Assembly (NCBI GenBank): GCA_030425425.1
Contig: JAUIAO010000007.1
Coordinates: 62,001 to 126,000 of the forward strand
Direction: 5' to 3'
Origin: Bacteroidia bacterium
Lineage (GTDB): Bacteria > Bacteroidota > Bacteroidia > Cytophagales > Cyclobacteriaceae
DNA length: 64,000 nt
The notes under the pieces were generated by a model, which was not told the DNA's origin, did no database searches, and saw nothing but the letters and a program-made list of their open reading frames with translations. Shown one piece after another: positions 18,283 to 28,463 of the stretch (the stretch's first letter is position 1; each line of letters begins with the position of its first letter). Made by a program: the position numbers and the translations under genes.

Positions 18283-20619
18283 ATGGATCACCTGCATGAG
18301 ATTTTAAGTAGCCCTTCAAAAGTCATTTTCTTCTCTCTGGATAAGGATTATCAGTACTTGATATTCAATCAGAACCATAAAAACACTATGAATCATATCT
18401 GGGGTGTTGAGATTGAGAAAGGTCAGAGTATGCTGGCATATATCAGTTCTGAACAGGATAGGAAGAAAGCCAAAAGCAACTTTGATCGGGCATTGGCTGG
18501 GGAAGAGTTCACGGTGGTAGAGGAGTATGGAGATGAGAATATCAATCGGTTTTTCTATGAAGACTTTTATTCTCCATTGAAAAATGACAAGGACGAGATC
18601 ATCGGACTCACGGTCTATGTGATTGATGTGACTGACCGGATGAAAACGGCCAGAAAAGTGGAGGAAAACGAGAACTTGCTGAAGTCGATCAACAAGAACC
18701 TATCTGAAGGAATTTTTCATAGTGATATGAATGGAATGGTTTATGTTAATGAAGCATTCGCCCGGATGTTTGGTTATGAGACACCTGAGGAAATGTATCA
18801 GATAAAAATATCTGACATCTACGAAGATCCGGCCGACAGGAATACGCTAATAGAAGTACTTAAAAGCGATAGCAGTTACGAAAAAAGGGAAGTTAATTTC
18901 AGAAAGAAAAATGGTTCTGTGTTCGTTGGCTTGCTGAGTTGTAAAAGTTACACAGATGAGCATGGAAACCTATATTGGGATGGATCCATTAGTGACGTTA
19001 CTCTCCTCAAAGAATCGGAAAGAAAAATTCGTGAGAATGAGCAGCTCCTAAAATCAATAAACCATAATATCAATGATGCCATCTACAGAAGTGAGGAAGG
19101 TAAAGGGATCATATATGTGAATGATGCTTTTGTGAAAATGTTTGGCTACTCAGACTTTAATGAGATCAAACAGGTGCACCCATCTATGCTATATGCCAAC
19201 CCCAAGGATCGAGACCTGCTGGGCGATTTACTTGTTGAAAAAGGACTGGTATCGGATATGGAGGTCCAGTTTCAGCGCAAAGATGGTTCCTTATTCTGGG
19301 GTTCATTGAGTTCAATTTGTGCTTATCATAACGATCAAATGATCATTTACGATGGGGCGATCAGGGATATTACAGTACAAAAGGAGATCAAGGAAAAGGT
19401 AAAAAGGCAGGCAGAGATGAAGGATATTCTCATGAATATTTCCATGAATTATCTCAGCATTCCAATTGAGGACATTCCACTCGAAATCAATAAATCTCTT
19501 GAGATGATTGCCAACTTTGCATCTGCAGACAGGGCTTATTCCTATGACATTGTAGAAGAGAGAACTTCTGGTAAAGGCACGGAGGAATGGTGTGCTGCAG
19601 GTGTAGCTTCATTAAAAGAAAACGATCAGGATTTTCCAGTTCAGATTTTTAAAGTCATTTCTGCTCATTTCGCGAAAGGTGCTCCTATCGTATTTAGTGA
19701 TACGACTGAAGTCAAATTAGACGAATATCAACAGTTTCTGAAAAGGCATCAGATAAAGAGTCTCGTTACGGTCCCCATAATGTTCGACGGAAATTGTATG
19801 GGATATGTGGGTTTGCATTTTGTACATGATTACCAGGAGATCAAGGAGGACGTAATTGAAATTCTCACGCTGTTTGCGGAAATCATGGTTTTAATCATTA
19901 ACCGAATCAAGAGTCGTAAAGAACTTGATAACTTATTGGATGTAAAAACTCGTCAGAATGAGCGATTAAAAGATTTTTCTTTCATCCTTTCACATAATAT
20001 CAGAGCTTCGGTAGCCAATTTGATGGGATTATTAAATATTCAGAAGGAACAACCCGCAAACAGTGAAATCAATGAGATGCTCAGTAAGACAGCAGACAGG
20101 CTGAATATTACGCTTTTCAATATGAGTGAGCTTATCAACTTAGAAAAGGATATTGAAAACCTTACTCTGGTAGATTGTGATGTGTTGTGGCACCTTCATC
20201 ATTCTATCGAATTGAATAAGTCTGTTGTTGACAATAAATCAGCAGACATTCAAATAGACTCACCAGATCAGGTAGTAGTAAAAGGCTTTCCGGCTTTTCT
20301 CGATAGTATATTCAACAACCTGATCACCAATGCTCTGAAATATGGCGTTGAGGGTGATTCTAATCAGATTGAAATAAAGGTAAGCATGCATGGCAGTAGG
20401 TGCTTGGTTGAAGTGAAAGATTATGGGTTGGGAATTGATTTACCAAGACATGAAGATAAGTTGTTTAAATTGGGGGCTCGGTTTCATTCAGAATACGCGG
20501 ATGGTCAAGGTTTGGGGCTGTATATGACCAAGAAGCAGGTAGAAGCGCTAGGCGGTGAAATAGCCGTAGAAAGCGAATTGAATAGAGGGAGTACTTTTAA
20601 AGTGTGGTTAAATGTCTGA
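18283..20619 (+). CDS. PAS/GAF sensor histidine kinase
   Basis: A 778-residue cytoplasmic sensor kinase without membrane helices. In order there are three PAS-like units (about residues 1-115, 125-245 and 250-370; the second and third repeat the pattern IYVNDAFVKMFGY), a GAF domain (about 385-550, LVTVPIMFDGNCMGYVGLHF), and a phosphoacceptor helix with His near residue 570 in LSHNIRASVANL. The ATPase domain has KDYGLGI near 711 and GQGLGLYM near 741. It probably senses small molecules or redox state, and passes phosphate to the receiver protein whose gene overlaps its end by 8 bp. Confidence 0.9.
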   Translation: MDHLHEILSSPSKVIFFSLDKDYQYLIFNQNHKNTMNHIWGVEIEKGQSMLAYISSEQDRKKAKSNFDRALAGEEFTVVEEYGDENINRFFYEDFYSPLKNDKDEIIGLTVYVIDVTDRMKTARKVEENENLLKSINKNLSEGIFHSDMNGMVYVNEAFARMFGYETPEEMYQIKISDIYEDPADRNTLIEVLKSDSSYEKREVNFRKKNGSVFVGLLSCKSYTDEHGNLYWDGSISDVTLLKESERKIRENEQLLKSINHNINDAIYRSEEGKGIIYVNDAFVKMFGYSDFNEIKQVHPSMLYANPKDRDLLGDLLVEKGLVSDMEVQFQRKDGSLFWGSLSSICAYHNDQMIIYDGAIRDITVQKEIKEKVKRQAEMKDILMNISMNYLSIPIEDIPLEINKSLEMIANFASADRAYSYDIVEERTSGKGTEEWCAAGVASLKENDQDFPVQIFKVISAHFAKGAPIVFSDTTEVKLDEYQQFLKRHQIKSLVTVPIMFDGNCMGYVGLHFVHDYQEIKEDVIEILTLFAEIMVLIINRIKSRKELDNLLDVKTRQNERLKDFSFILSHNIRASVANLMGLLNIQKEQPANSEINEMLSKTADRLNITLFNMSELINLEKDIENLTLVDCDVLWHLHHSIELNKSVVDNKSADIQIDSPDQVVVKGFPAFLDSIFNNLITNALKYGVEGDSNQIEIKVSMHGSRCLVEVKDYGLGIDLPRHEDKLFKLGARFHSEYADGQGLGLYMTKKQVEALGGEIAVESELNRGSTFKVWLNV

Positions 20620-20989
20620 TCAAAATAAAATTCTTGTAATAGATGATGACGATATATTCCTGTATACGGCATCATTTGCTATCAATCAGGCAAACCCGAA
20701 TGTGAGCATCATTACCAGCAATAATGGTGAAGACGCCCTCACTAAGGCAGAGAGTTTTAACCCCAAAGCGATTTTTGTAGATCTCAACATGCCGATTATG
20801 AGTGGTTGGGAATTTCTGGATGAACTGGCCAAGAAAGATAAGTGGTATAGTGTACCAATTGTAATTGTCACTTCATCCATAGATTGGGACGATAAACAGC
20901 GAGCCAAAAATCACCCACTCAAACCAAGTTTTGTTGAAAAGCCCCTTTCAGCAGACAAGATTCGCCAACTTGATATTCCTAATTTTTAG
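20612..20989 (+). CDS. Single-domain response regulator
   Basis: A 125-residue receiver domain with no output domain. The acidic pocket (IDDDD, residues 10-14), phosphoacceptor Asp57 (FVDLNMP), Thr87 (IVTSS) and Lys110 (VEKPLS) are all in place. It overlaps the preceding histidine kinase gene by 8 bp, so it is almost certainly its partner, acting as a phosphate shuttle or by protein contact. Such stand-alone regulators with kinases of this type are common in the phylum. Confidence 0.93.
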   Translation: MSDQNKILVIDDDDIFLYTASFAINQANPNVSIITSNNGEDALTKAESFNPKAIFVDLNMPIMSGWEFLDELAKKDKWYSVPIVIVTSSIDWDDKQRAKNHPLKPSFVEKPLSADKIRQLDIPNF

Positions 20990-21224
20990 GTTGGAAGGAT
21001 TCTTGTTTTTCATAAAAAACTCATTTCCACAAATATTTCAAGCGTAGGATTCACTCTGATGATGAATGAGATTCCCGTTCATTCCGGGTTTACATTGTTT
21101 CAGCGGAGCCTGTTCCTGATTAGTTTAAATACTGACAAACGTCAATTTTCCAGAAGATTGTTTTGGTTTTGAATGAAAACACATTTGATGAACATTGTAA
21201 ACGTTCAACTAAATATTTTCAAAC

Positions 21225-21368
21225 ATGATTGACAAATCAAAACTCGAAAAAGGAATCGCTCCGATTGATATGGTGTGTGATGGATGTGGAGAAGAGATCA
21301 AAGCGGGAAGTGTTTACTATGCTGATATGGAAAACGGCAAGATTTATTGCCCGGATTGTTTTGCGTAA
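21225..21368 (+). CDS. 47-residue zinc-ribbon protein
   Basis: A small ORF starting at the ATG at 21225 and ending TAA at 21368. It encodes two CxxC pairs, CDGCGEE (residues 18-24) and YCPDCFA at the C-terminus, about 20 residues apart, as in a single zinc ribbon. There is no signal peptide. It ends just before a hairpin that could terminate it, and nothing else in the gap competes for the space. The four spaced cysteines, the absence of rare stops and the terminator make it a probable gene. The function is unknown; it may bind zinc or a nucleic acid or protein partner. Confidence 0.7.
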   Translation: MIDKSKLEKGIAPIDMVCDGCGEEIKAGSVYYADMENGKIYCPDCFA

Positions 21369-21423
21369 AAAACCATTGGATATATACCAATCAGCTTATT
21401 AGATAACTTTAAGTATTCCTAAC

Positions 21424-21455
21424 AGAAGCCACTTCAACAACTAGAAGTGGCTTCT
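21424..21455. terminator. Bidirectional terminator-like hairpin
   Basis: AGAAGCCACTTC pairs perfectly with GAAGTGGCTTCT around an 8-nt loop. It lies between the convergent zinc-ribbon and thioredoxin genes and so can serve both. The T-run after it is short and broken. Confidence 0.65.
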
Positions 21456-21478
21456 TGGATTTTATAGAAGTGACTAAC

Positions 21479-22105
21479 TCAGACTACAGCCACTTCTCCA
21501 TTTTCTACAATATCATTTACAAGCTCTACCAATTCCTTGAAAGTGGACTCCCCGCGATCTTCGGTGTACCACTTCTGAAGTGTTTCAGAAAAAATCTGAT
21601 ATGGCACTTTTACCTCACTATTGTGCCACGTATCGTAGAGCTCTTGAGCCTCAATCGGTCTTGGCCCCCAAGATCCAAGCACATTATTCGAACTGTCCAG
21701 AATGATTAGCTTAGGAATGGAGCGGCCACCGCGCGTAAGAAAACGATCCATGAGCTCAGGGTTCTCGTCTCGGAGCACAAAACGTGTCTCAATCAACTCA
21801 CTTTCATCAGCCACTTTTTGAATAAGCGGAACCACCTGTGCTGCGTCTCCACACCAGCTTTCCAAAATAATCAACCATGTCTGAGTGTTATTCAACTTAT
21901 CAAAAACTTCTATAATTTCCTGAGGAGCTTTTGACGTCTTTATCAACCGTTTCATTCGTTGATTATTGAGTTTGGTATAGTGAGCCAGGTCTTCTGTTTG
22001 TTTTGGTCCGGTGGTTTTCCCTTCTAAAGTGAGTGCACTCATCAAGGTCATATATTCTTCAAAACTCATTGAGTTTTTCAAAGCAGTTTCAATAATACTC
22101 TTCAT
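21479..22105 (-). CDS. Thioredoxin-fold protein (Thioredoxin_9-like)
   Basis: A 208-residue protein from the ATG at 22105. The frame is open to 22210, but the internal start MKSIIETALKNSMSFEEY matches related proteins better. The thioredoxin-fold core has the motif ESWCGDAAQVVP, in which the second cysteine of WCGPC is replaced, so only one active-site Cys remains. It could not act as a classic dithiol reductase; a monothiol or binding role is more likely. It has no signal peptide. It stands alone, convergent with the zinc-ribbon gene and divergent from recJ. Confidence 0.8.
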   Translation of the reverse strand: MKSIIETALKNSMSFEEYMTLMSALTLEGKTTGPKQTEDLAHYTKLNNQRMKRLIKTSKAPQEIIEVFDKLNNTQTWLIILESWCGDAAQVVPLIQKVADESELIETRFVLRDENPELMDRFLTRGGRSIPKLIILDSSNNVLGSWGPRPIEAQELYDTWHNSEVKVPYQIFSETLQKWYTEDRGESTFKELVELVNDIVENGEVAVV

Positions 22106-22339
22106 AAATATTGCATTGTCAATTTGTAAAACATAATTCTTAACCCGGTAGAAATTAAACCATACTTTAGTTGGCTGTATGCCACTGGTTGATAAAAGCG
22201 TATTCCTCATAAAATGGTTTCTAAAAAAGCAGGTGAACTTTCAATTTGTCTGCTGGGCGATATAACCTATTGTATAGAAATTGTTCTCAAATAAACGCTT
22301 GCTAATCCTTTTTCATAATATTCTTTTTAATTTCCCATT

Positions 22340-24043
22340 ATGGAAAATAGATGGGTGATGCGCGATATAAGAGAACCAGACAATTTATTTGAATTGTCTA
22401 AGGCACTTAACATCAACCATAACCTTACCAAATTGCTTCTTCAGCGCAATGTGACCACATTCGAAGAAGCAAAGACTTTTTTCAGACCATCACTCAATCA
22501 CCTCCACGATCCATTTCTGATGAAGGGAATGGATATCGCCGTGAACCGACTCTGTGAGGCTATTTTCTCCAACGAAAAAATCCTCATTTACGGGGATTAT
22601 GATGTGGATGGTACCACGTCCGTTTCTATGATGTATGGTTTTTTGAAACAGTTTTCGGAGAACCTCGAATATTACATTCCTGATCGCTACACGGAAGGAT
22701 ATGGCATCTCTACTAAAGGAATTAACTATGCCAATGAACATGGTTTTGCACTAATTATCAGCCTGGACTGTGGTATCAGAGCAGTGGATATGGCGGCTTT
22801 GGCCAATGAATACGGAATGGATCTGATCATCTGTGACCACCATTTGCCGGGAGAAACACTACCAGAGGCACTGGCCATTCTGGATCCAAAACAGGCTGAA
22901 TGTCCGTACCCATTTAAAGAACTATCTGGATGTGGTGTGGGTTTCAAATTGCTTCAGGGTTTTTGCATGCAAAACTCTATTCCTCTGGAAGAATTATTTC
23001 TTTTTTTGGATTTGGTAGCAGTAAGTATTGCTTCTGATATTGTACCGATAGTTGGGGAAAATCGCGTGCTTGCTTATTATGGTTTGAAGAAATTGAACCA
23101 AAACCCTCGTCCAGGGCTGAAAGCGTTGATAGATGTCAGTGGTCTAAAGAATGAAATAGACATCACGGGTGTGGTGTTTTACGTTGGTCCAAGAATCAAT
23201 GCTACAGGAAGATTGACCCATGCTCATGAGTCGGTGGCGTTGCTAATCGCTGAATCGGAAGAAGACACACTAGAGACAGCCAAGGTACTCCACGATCAAA
23301 ATACCAACCGGAAAACGCTTGATAAGTCAATTACCCGTGAAGCTTTGGACATGGTTGAAGAAAACCCAAATTGGGAAGAATTGAAATCTACAGTTTTATT
23401 CAAAAATGACTGGCACAAAGGAGTTGTTGGAATTGTAGCTTCCAGGTGCGTGGAGAAATACTACCGGCCTACAATCATTCTCACAGAATCAGAAAACATG
23501 GCCACTGGCAGTGCCCGGTCTGTTGATGGATTTGATATCCATGGAGCGATCTCACAGTGTAGCGAGCTGCTGGAAAAATTCGGAGGTCACACCCATGCGG
23601 CCGGTCTTTCTCTATCACTCGACAATGTATCGGCATTTCAAGAGAAATTTGAAAACATCGTCTCAAAGACTATTGATCCAGAATTATTAAAACCCAAACT
23701 AGAAATCGATCTGGATGTAGATCTGAATTTTGTCAATTATAAGAATTACTCCATTATCAAGCAGATGGAACCTTTCGGGCCTCAAAATATGAAGCCGGTA
23801 TTTCAGACGTCCAAAGTTCACCTAAAATATCCTCCAAAAATCATCAAAGAAGAGCATCTCAAACTCACATTGTACCAACCAGGCGATTCTAACGTTTATG
23901 AAGCAATAGGTTTTGGATTGGCAGAAAAAGCGAGTCTGATTGCAAACGCAGAGCATTTTCGTGTGGCATATCAGATAGAAGAAAACTTTTACCGGGGAAA
24001 CAAGAGCCTGCAGTTGGTGATTAAGGATCTAAAGATAGATTGA
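22340..24043 (+). CDS. recJ: Single-stranded-DNA-specific exonuclease RecJ
   Basis: A 567-residue 5'-3' exonuclease for single-stranded DNA used in recombination and mismatch repair. DHH-family motifs are visible: YGDYDVDGTTS (about residues 83-93), SLDCGI, ICDHHLPG and the DHHA1 block GGHTHAAGLSL near residue 415, with GRINATGRL-like sequence (GPRINATGRL) between. The C-terminal OB-like region ends QLVIKDLKID. Length is normal. It is a single gene divergent from the thioredoxin gene. Confidence 0.96.
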   Translation: MENRWVMRDIREPDNLFELSKALNINHNLTKLLLQRNVTTFEEAKTFFRPSLNHLHDPFLMKGMDIAVNRLCEAIFSNEKILIYGDYDVDGTTSVSMMYGFLKQFSENLEYYIPDRYTEGYGISTKGINYANEHGFALIISLDCGIRAVDMAALANEYGMDLIICDHHLPGETLPEALAILDPKQAECPYPFKELSGCGVGFKLLQGFCMQNSIPLEELFLFLDLVAVSIASDIVPIVGENRVLAYYGLKKLNQNPRPGLKALIDVSGLKNEIDITGVVFYVGPRINATGRLTHAHESVALLIAESEEDTLETAKVLHDQNTNRKTLDKSITREALDMVEENPNWEELKSTVLFKNDWHKGVVGIVASRCVEKYYRPTIILTESENMATGSARSVDGFDIHGAISQCSELLEKFGGHTHAAGLSLSLDNVSAFQEKFENIVSKTIDPELLKPKLEIDLDVDLNFVNYKNYSIIKQMEPFGPQNMKPVFQTSKVHLKYPPKIIKEEHLKLTLYQPGDSNVYEAIGFGLAEKASLIANAEHFRVAYQIEENFYRGNKSLQLVIKDLKID

Positions 24044-24174
24044 TATCTTGCAGCATTTTGTGATCGATAGTCAATGTTTACCATCATTGTATTTGAAAAA
24101 ACCTAATTGAAAATTCAGGGTTTTGTCATTTGAAATATTGAGATTTGGATTTTACGGCATAGCCGGAAAGTAAT

Positions 24175-24912
24175 ATGGAGTTAAGAGCAGATAAATTAGT
24201 CAAGAAATATAAAAACAGAAAAGTGGTGAACGATGTGTCCGTCACAGTAAACCAGGGCGAAATCGTTGGATTATTGGGGCCAAACGGGGCAGGCAAGACA
24301 ACTACTTTTTACATGATTGTTGGGTTGATTAAACCAAATCAGGGCAATATTTTCCTGGATAAAGACAACATTACCGACCTGGCAATGTACCGCAGAGCAA
24401 AACTCGGGATAGGATATCTTGCTCAGGAAGCCTCTGTATTCAGGAAATTATCTGTAGAGGATAACATTCTGGCGGTGTTGGAAATGACGAAACTTACCAA
24501 AGCCGAGCAAAAAGATAAAATGGAAGCGCTGCTGGAAGAATTTAGCCTGACTCATGTTCGTAAAAACCTCGGGATGGTGCTATCTGGGGGTGAACGAAGA
24601 AGAACAGAGATTGCAAGAGCACTAGCCGTAGATCCCAAGTTCGTTTTGCTCGATGAGCCTTTTGCAGGTGTAGACCCTATTGCCGTAGAGGAAATTCAAA
24701 GCATCGTAGCTCAGCTCAAAGAGCGTGATATTGGCATACTCATTACAGACCATAACGTGGATGAAACCCTCTCTATTACTGACAGAGCTTATTTGATGTT
24801 CGAAGGAAATCTCCTGAAAGCCGGAACGCCGGAAGAATTAGCTGCGGACGAACAAGTAAGACGTGTATATTTGGGTAAGAATTTTGAGCTGAGACGACCT
24901 AAAAAAGACTGA
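24175..24912 (+). CDS. lptB: LPS export ABC transporter ATP-binding protein LptB
   Basis: A 245-residue ATPase that powers extraction of lipopolysaccharide from the inner membrane with LptFG and LptC. It has Walker [10 protein letters not shown] (residues 35-43), the LptB-type block [20 protein letters not shown], signature [15 protein letters not shown], Walker [14 protein letters not shown] and the switch His in ITDHNV. Its last base is shared with the first base of the GH3 gene (TGATG), so the two are translationally coupled, a common pairing in this phylum. Confidence 0.96.
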   Translation: MELRADKLVKKYKNRKVVNDVSVTVNQGEIVGLLGPNGAGKTTTFYMIVGLIKPNQGNIFLDKDNITDLAMYRRAKLGIGYLAQEASVFRKLSVEDNILAVLEMTKLTKAEQKDKMEALLEEFSLTHVRKNLGMVLSGGERRRTEIARALAVDPKFVLLDEPFAGVDPIAVEEIQSIVAQLKERDIGILITDHNVDETLSITDRAYLMFEGNLLKAGTPEELAADEQVRRVYLGKNFELRRPKKD

Positions 24913-26447
24913 TGGAATTCATCAATTCTATACTTACCTGGGTGATGAAAAAGCGTATCCATGACATTGAGCTTTTCATCAAATACCCGCATGATGTACA
25001 ACAAGAGCTATTGAATAGCTTATTATCCCGTGCTGCTTATACGGAGTATGGAAAAAAACACAATTTCGAGGGGATCAATAACCGAGACCAGTTTCGGGAA
25101 AATGTGCCGATCGTGGCGTATGAAGACTTGTATCCATATATCGAAAAGCTGATGGCCGGTCAGCAAAATGTGCTCTGGCCAACGGAAACCCGATGGTTTG
25201 CAAAATCTTCTGGTACTACGAATGCTCGGAGTAAGTTCATTCCTGTAAGTAATGAGGCACTGGAAGATTGCCACTACAAAGGAGGAAAAGACCTGCTCTC
25301 CATTTATGTGAATAATTACCCGGAGAGTAAGATGTTTACCGGTAAAAACCTGGTCATTGGCGGAAGCCAGCAAGTCAACCAGTTTGATAAAAACTCCAAA
25401 TCCTATTACGGAGATGTCTCTGCGGTATTGATCAAGAACCTGCCTTTTTGGGCGCAGATGGTTCGTACTCCGTCCCTGGAAATCGCACTAATGGATGAGT
25501 GGGAAGAGAAAATCGAGAAGATGGCTCAATACACGAGCAACGAAAATGTGACCTCTATCTCTGGTGTGCCTACCTGGACGATTGTATTGCTGGAAAGGAT
25601 ATTGGAGATCAAGAATGCTAAGTCTATTTTGGATGTTTGGCCAAATCTGGAAGTGTTCGTGCATGGAGCGGTGGCTTTCACGCCATATGAAAAGCTTTTC
25701 AAAAGCCTCATTCCATCAAATGGAATGAGATACATGGAGACTTACAATGCTTCCGAAGGATTTTTCGGAATTCAGGATCAGACTGATTCTAAGGACATGC
25801 TGTTGATGCTGGATTATGGCATTTACTATGAGTTTATCCCAATGGATGAATGGGGTGAAGAATCCCCTCATACTGTTGGGCTGGATGAAGTAGAAATCGG
25901 GAAGAATTACGCGATTATCATTTCTACCAATGCTGGTCTTTGGCGATACAAAATCGGAGATACGGTAAGGTTTACCTCGCTGGATCCATATAGAATCCGA
26001 ATTACCGGACGTACAAAGCATTTCATCAACGCTTTCGGTGAAGAATTAATCATAGAAAATGCAGAGGAGGCGCTGGCTGATGCATGTGAAAAGACCGGAG
26101 CGGAGTTGGAGAACTTTACTGCTGGCCCTAGTTATCTGGATTCCGGGTCGAAAGGCTTTCATGAATGGGTGATTGAGTTTAACCATGCTCCTGATGATTT
26201 AGAGCGTTTTACGCAGGTTTTAGACGAAAAATTACGAGAAATCAATTCAGACTATGACGCCAAGCGCCACAAAGGAATGGCGCTGACCACTCCAAAAATC
26301 CATCAGGTGGAGAAAGGCACTTTCTATAAGTGGATGAAAAAACGCGGTAAACTTGGTGGGCAAAACAAAGTACCGAGGCTCTCCAATCACCGGGATTACC
26401 TGGATGATCTGTTGGAAATGGTGGAAGCCAATTCTCTTTACGCTTAG
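24912..26447 (+). CDS. GH3 auxin-responsive promoter family protein
   Basis: A 511-residue member of the GH3 acyl-adenylate superfamily. In plants GH3 enzymes join amino acids to hormones; the bacterial role is unknown, but an acyl-AMP-forming ligase is expected. ATP-binding blocks include AKSSGTTNARSKFIPV (near residue 97), MRYMETYNASEGFFG, and LWRYKIGDTVRF followed by ITGRTKHFINAFGEELI. The start overlaps the lptB stop by one base. Coupling with lptB suggests a link to the cell envelope, which is inference from context only. Confidence 0.9.
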   Translation: MEFINSILTWVMKKRIHDIELFIKYPHDVQQELLNSLLSRAAYTEYGKKHNFEGINNRDQFRENVPIVAYEDLYPYIEKLMAGQQNVLWPTETRWFAKSSGTTNARSKFIPVSNEALEDCHYKGGKDLLSIYVNNYPESKMFTGKNLVIGGSQQVNQFDKNSKSYYGDVSAVLIKNLPFWAQMVRTPSLEIALMDEWEEKIEKMAQYTSNENVTSISGVPTWTIVLLERILEIKNAKSILDVWPNLEVFVHGAVAFTPYEKLFKSLIPSNGMRYMETYNASEGFFGIQDQTDSKDMLLMLDYGIYYEFIPMDEWGEESPHTVGLDEVEIGKNYAIIISTNAGLWRYKIGDTVRFTSLDPYRIRITGRTKHFINAFGEELIIENAEEALADACEKTGAELENFTAGPSYLDSGSKGFHEWVIEFNHAPDDLERFTQVLDEKLREINSDYDAKRHKGMALTTPKIHQVEKGTFYKWMKKRGKLGGQNKVPRLSNHRDYLDDLLEMVEANSLYA

Positions 26448-26539
26448 ATTTCAATTCAATGGAAGATCAGGCCGGAAGTCATTTTTCAATCACAAAATCG
26501 TAAATTGGTGGATTATATATAGCACATTAGCCATACATC

Positions 26540-27943
26540 ATGCTCCAAACAGAAACCCCAATCAACTTTGCAGCCCTCTTCCAGAAGCAACAAGCGAAAA
26601 GCCGGGAACTTAGAACCGGAAAAATTGCAGAGCGAAAACAAAAACTCAAACAGATAAAAAACTGGCTGATTACCAATCAGGAGGAAATCAGAGCGGCTGA
26701 ATATGCTGATCTGAGAAAGCCTGCTGAAGAGGTGAATGTCACGGAGCTTTACCCAATGCTCACTGAAGTAAGGCATGCGATTCGCAAGGTAAAACGTTGG
26801 TCTTCCCCTTCCCGCATTGCGACCAGTCTGACTTTCCTGGGGACAAGAGCCCGAATTTATAATGAACCCAAAGGAGCCAGTCTCATTATTTCTCCATGGA
26901 ATTACCCGATGTTGCTGGCCATAGGGCCGTTGATTTCTGCCGTAGCTGCCGGATGTACCGTCGCACTCAAGCCGTCAGAGTTTACACCGCATACCAACAA
27001 AGTCATAGGTCAGATGATTTCAGATCTTTTTGTTCCTGAGGAAGTGACCATGATCGAAGGTGAAGCGGATGTTGCTGCTGGGTTACTCAATCAACCTTTT
27101 GATCACATCTTTTTTACTGGCAGCCCGGCTGTGGGCAAAATAGTGATGGAAGCTGCTGCGAAAAACCTTACTTCAGTAACGCTGGAGCTTGGAGGAAAAT
27201 CACCAACAATCATAGATGAAACGGCCAACATTAAAGACGCGGCTGAAAAAATCACCTGGGGAAAATGGACCAATGCTGGTCAGACATGCATTGCCCCGGA
27301 TTACCTTTTTGTGCATGAGTCGAAAAAGGAACAATTGATTGAGGCGATCAAAGAGCAAGCTCAAAAACTATACGCTGATCAGGCAAACTATGCGGCCATC
27401 ATCAATGAGCGCCATTTCCAGCGATTAGAAAGCTCATTTCAAGATGGACTGGATAAAGGTGCGAAAGTCGTTTTCGGGGGAGAGTTTGATCAGGAGCAAG
27501 TCAGAATCAGTCCAACTATCGTGACAGATCTGAATACCGACATGACGCTACTTCAGGAAGAAATTTTTGGGCCATTTTTACCGATTCTTACTTACAAGAA
27601 CCTGGATGAGGTCCTAAAATACATCAATGACCGACCAAAACCTTTGGCACTTTATGTTTATAGCCGCAGGAAAAAGAACCAACAAAAAATCATTCAGGAA
27701 ACCAGCTCTGGAGGTGTTGTGATCAATGACAACATTCTTCAGTTTGGCCACCCACATTTACCAATGGGAGGAGTGAATAATAGCGGAATCGGTAAAGCAC
27801 ATGGACGAGAAGGCTTCCTGGCATTTTCTCATCCTAAGTCAGTTTTGAAACAGCGAGTCGGACTTACCATTGTGAAAACGGTTTATCCTCCATACACTGG
27901 ATTAAAAAAGAAAATGATTGAATTGATGTTGAAGTATTTTTAG
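26540..27943 (+). CDS. Aldehyde dehydrogenase, class 3-like
   Basis: A 467-residue NAD(P)-dependent aldehyde dehydrogenase. Cofactor and active-site motifs are SPWNYPM, FFTGSPAVGKIVMEAA, the general base Glu216 in LELGGKSP and the nucleophile Cys250 in NAGQTCIAPDY; the conserved EEIFGPFLP follows. It resembles class 3 or fatty-aldehyde enzymes, with a hydrophobic and basic C-terminus (GLKKKMIELMLKYF) that may touch the membrane. It probably oxidises medium- or long-chain aldehydes to acids. It follows the GH3 gene by 92 bp. Confidence 0.93.
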   Translation: MLQTETPINFAALFQKQQAKSRELRTGKIAERKQKLKQIKNWLITNQEEIRAAEYADLRKPAEEVNVTELYPMLTEVRHAIRKVKRWSSPSRIATSLTFLGTRARIYNEPKGASLIISPWNYPMLLAIGPLISAVAAGCTVALKPSEFTPHTNKVIGQMISDLFVPEEVTMIEGEADVAAGLLNQPFDHIFFTGSPAVGKIVMEAAAKNLTSVTLELGGKSPTIIDETANIKDAAEKITWGKWTNAGQTCIAPDYLFVHESKKEQLIEAIKEQAQKLYADQANYAAIINERHFQRLESSFQDGLDKGAKVVFGGEFDQEQVRISPTIVTDLNTDMTLLQEEIFGPFLPILTYKNLDEVLKYINDRPKPLALYVYSRRKKNQQKIIQETSSGGVVINDNILQFGHPHLPMGGVNNSGIGKAHGREGFLAFSHPKSVLKQRVGLTIVKTVYPPYTGLKKKMIELMLKYF

Positions 27944-27960
27944 GACTATTTTTGCGCATC

Positions 27961-28356
27961 ATGAAAAAGCACATTGTAATTCTAGCCTTAGTCATTTTAG
28001 CATCTTGTACCAATTCTACTTCTGAGCGACCAGAAGGTTGGGATGGAGAATGGACCGCCACATGGGTCACGGATCCAGCCTCTTTTGAAGGAATCGATGG
28101 TATTACCGATTACACCATGCCGGGAAAAGTCACTTTCAATGGCGATCAGGTCAATATCAAAGCTTTTGGTTTTGAAGGATGTGTGTTTAGCAAAGACACC
28201 TTGGATCACTCGCTTACCTGGAAAGTGAGCAATGACTCACTCATTCTGATCAATGATGAAGACACCCCGGGAATGGTTTACACGATCAAAGAAAAAACGG
28301 ACTCCAAAATCCGCCTTCAGCTTATGGAGGATATTTTTCTGAATCTGGAAAAGTAG
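27961..28356 (+). CDS. Small lipoprotein of unknown function
   Basis: A 131-residue lipoprotein starting MKKHIVILALVILASCT at 27961; a frame from 27952 adds three residues but the signal peptide favours the later ATG. The mature part is rich in beta strands (GDQVNIKAFGFEGCVF, SLTWKVSNDSLILIND), suggesting a small lipocalin-like fold. I do not recognise a family. It begins 18 bp after the aldehyde dehydrogenase stop and may be cotranscribed. Confidence 0.75.
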   Translation: MKKHIVILALVILASCTNSTSERPEGWDGEWTATWVTDPASFEGIDGITDYTMPGKVTFNGDQVNIKAFGFEGCVFSKDTLDHSLTWKVSNDSLILINDEDTPGMVYTIKEKTDSKIRLQLMEDIFLNLEK

Positions 28357-28463
28357 TTTGTTCATAGAGCCTTTGCCCTTTTTCATAATTCACCTGTTAT
28401 TTCTTCCTCAGACAGTGGAGGAACATGTGCACAAATAATGCATTTCTTATTACATTTAGAGGA

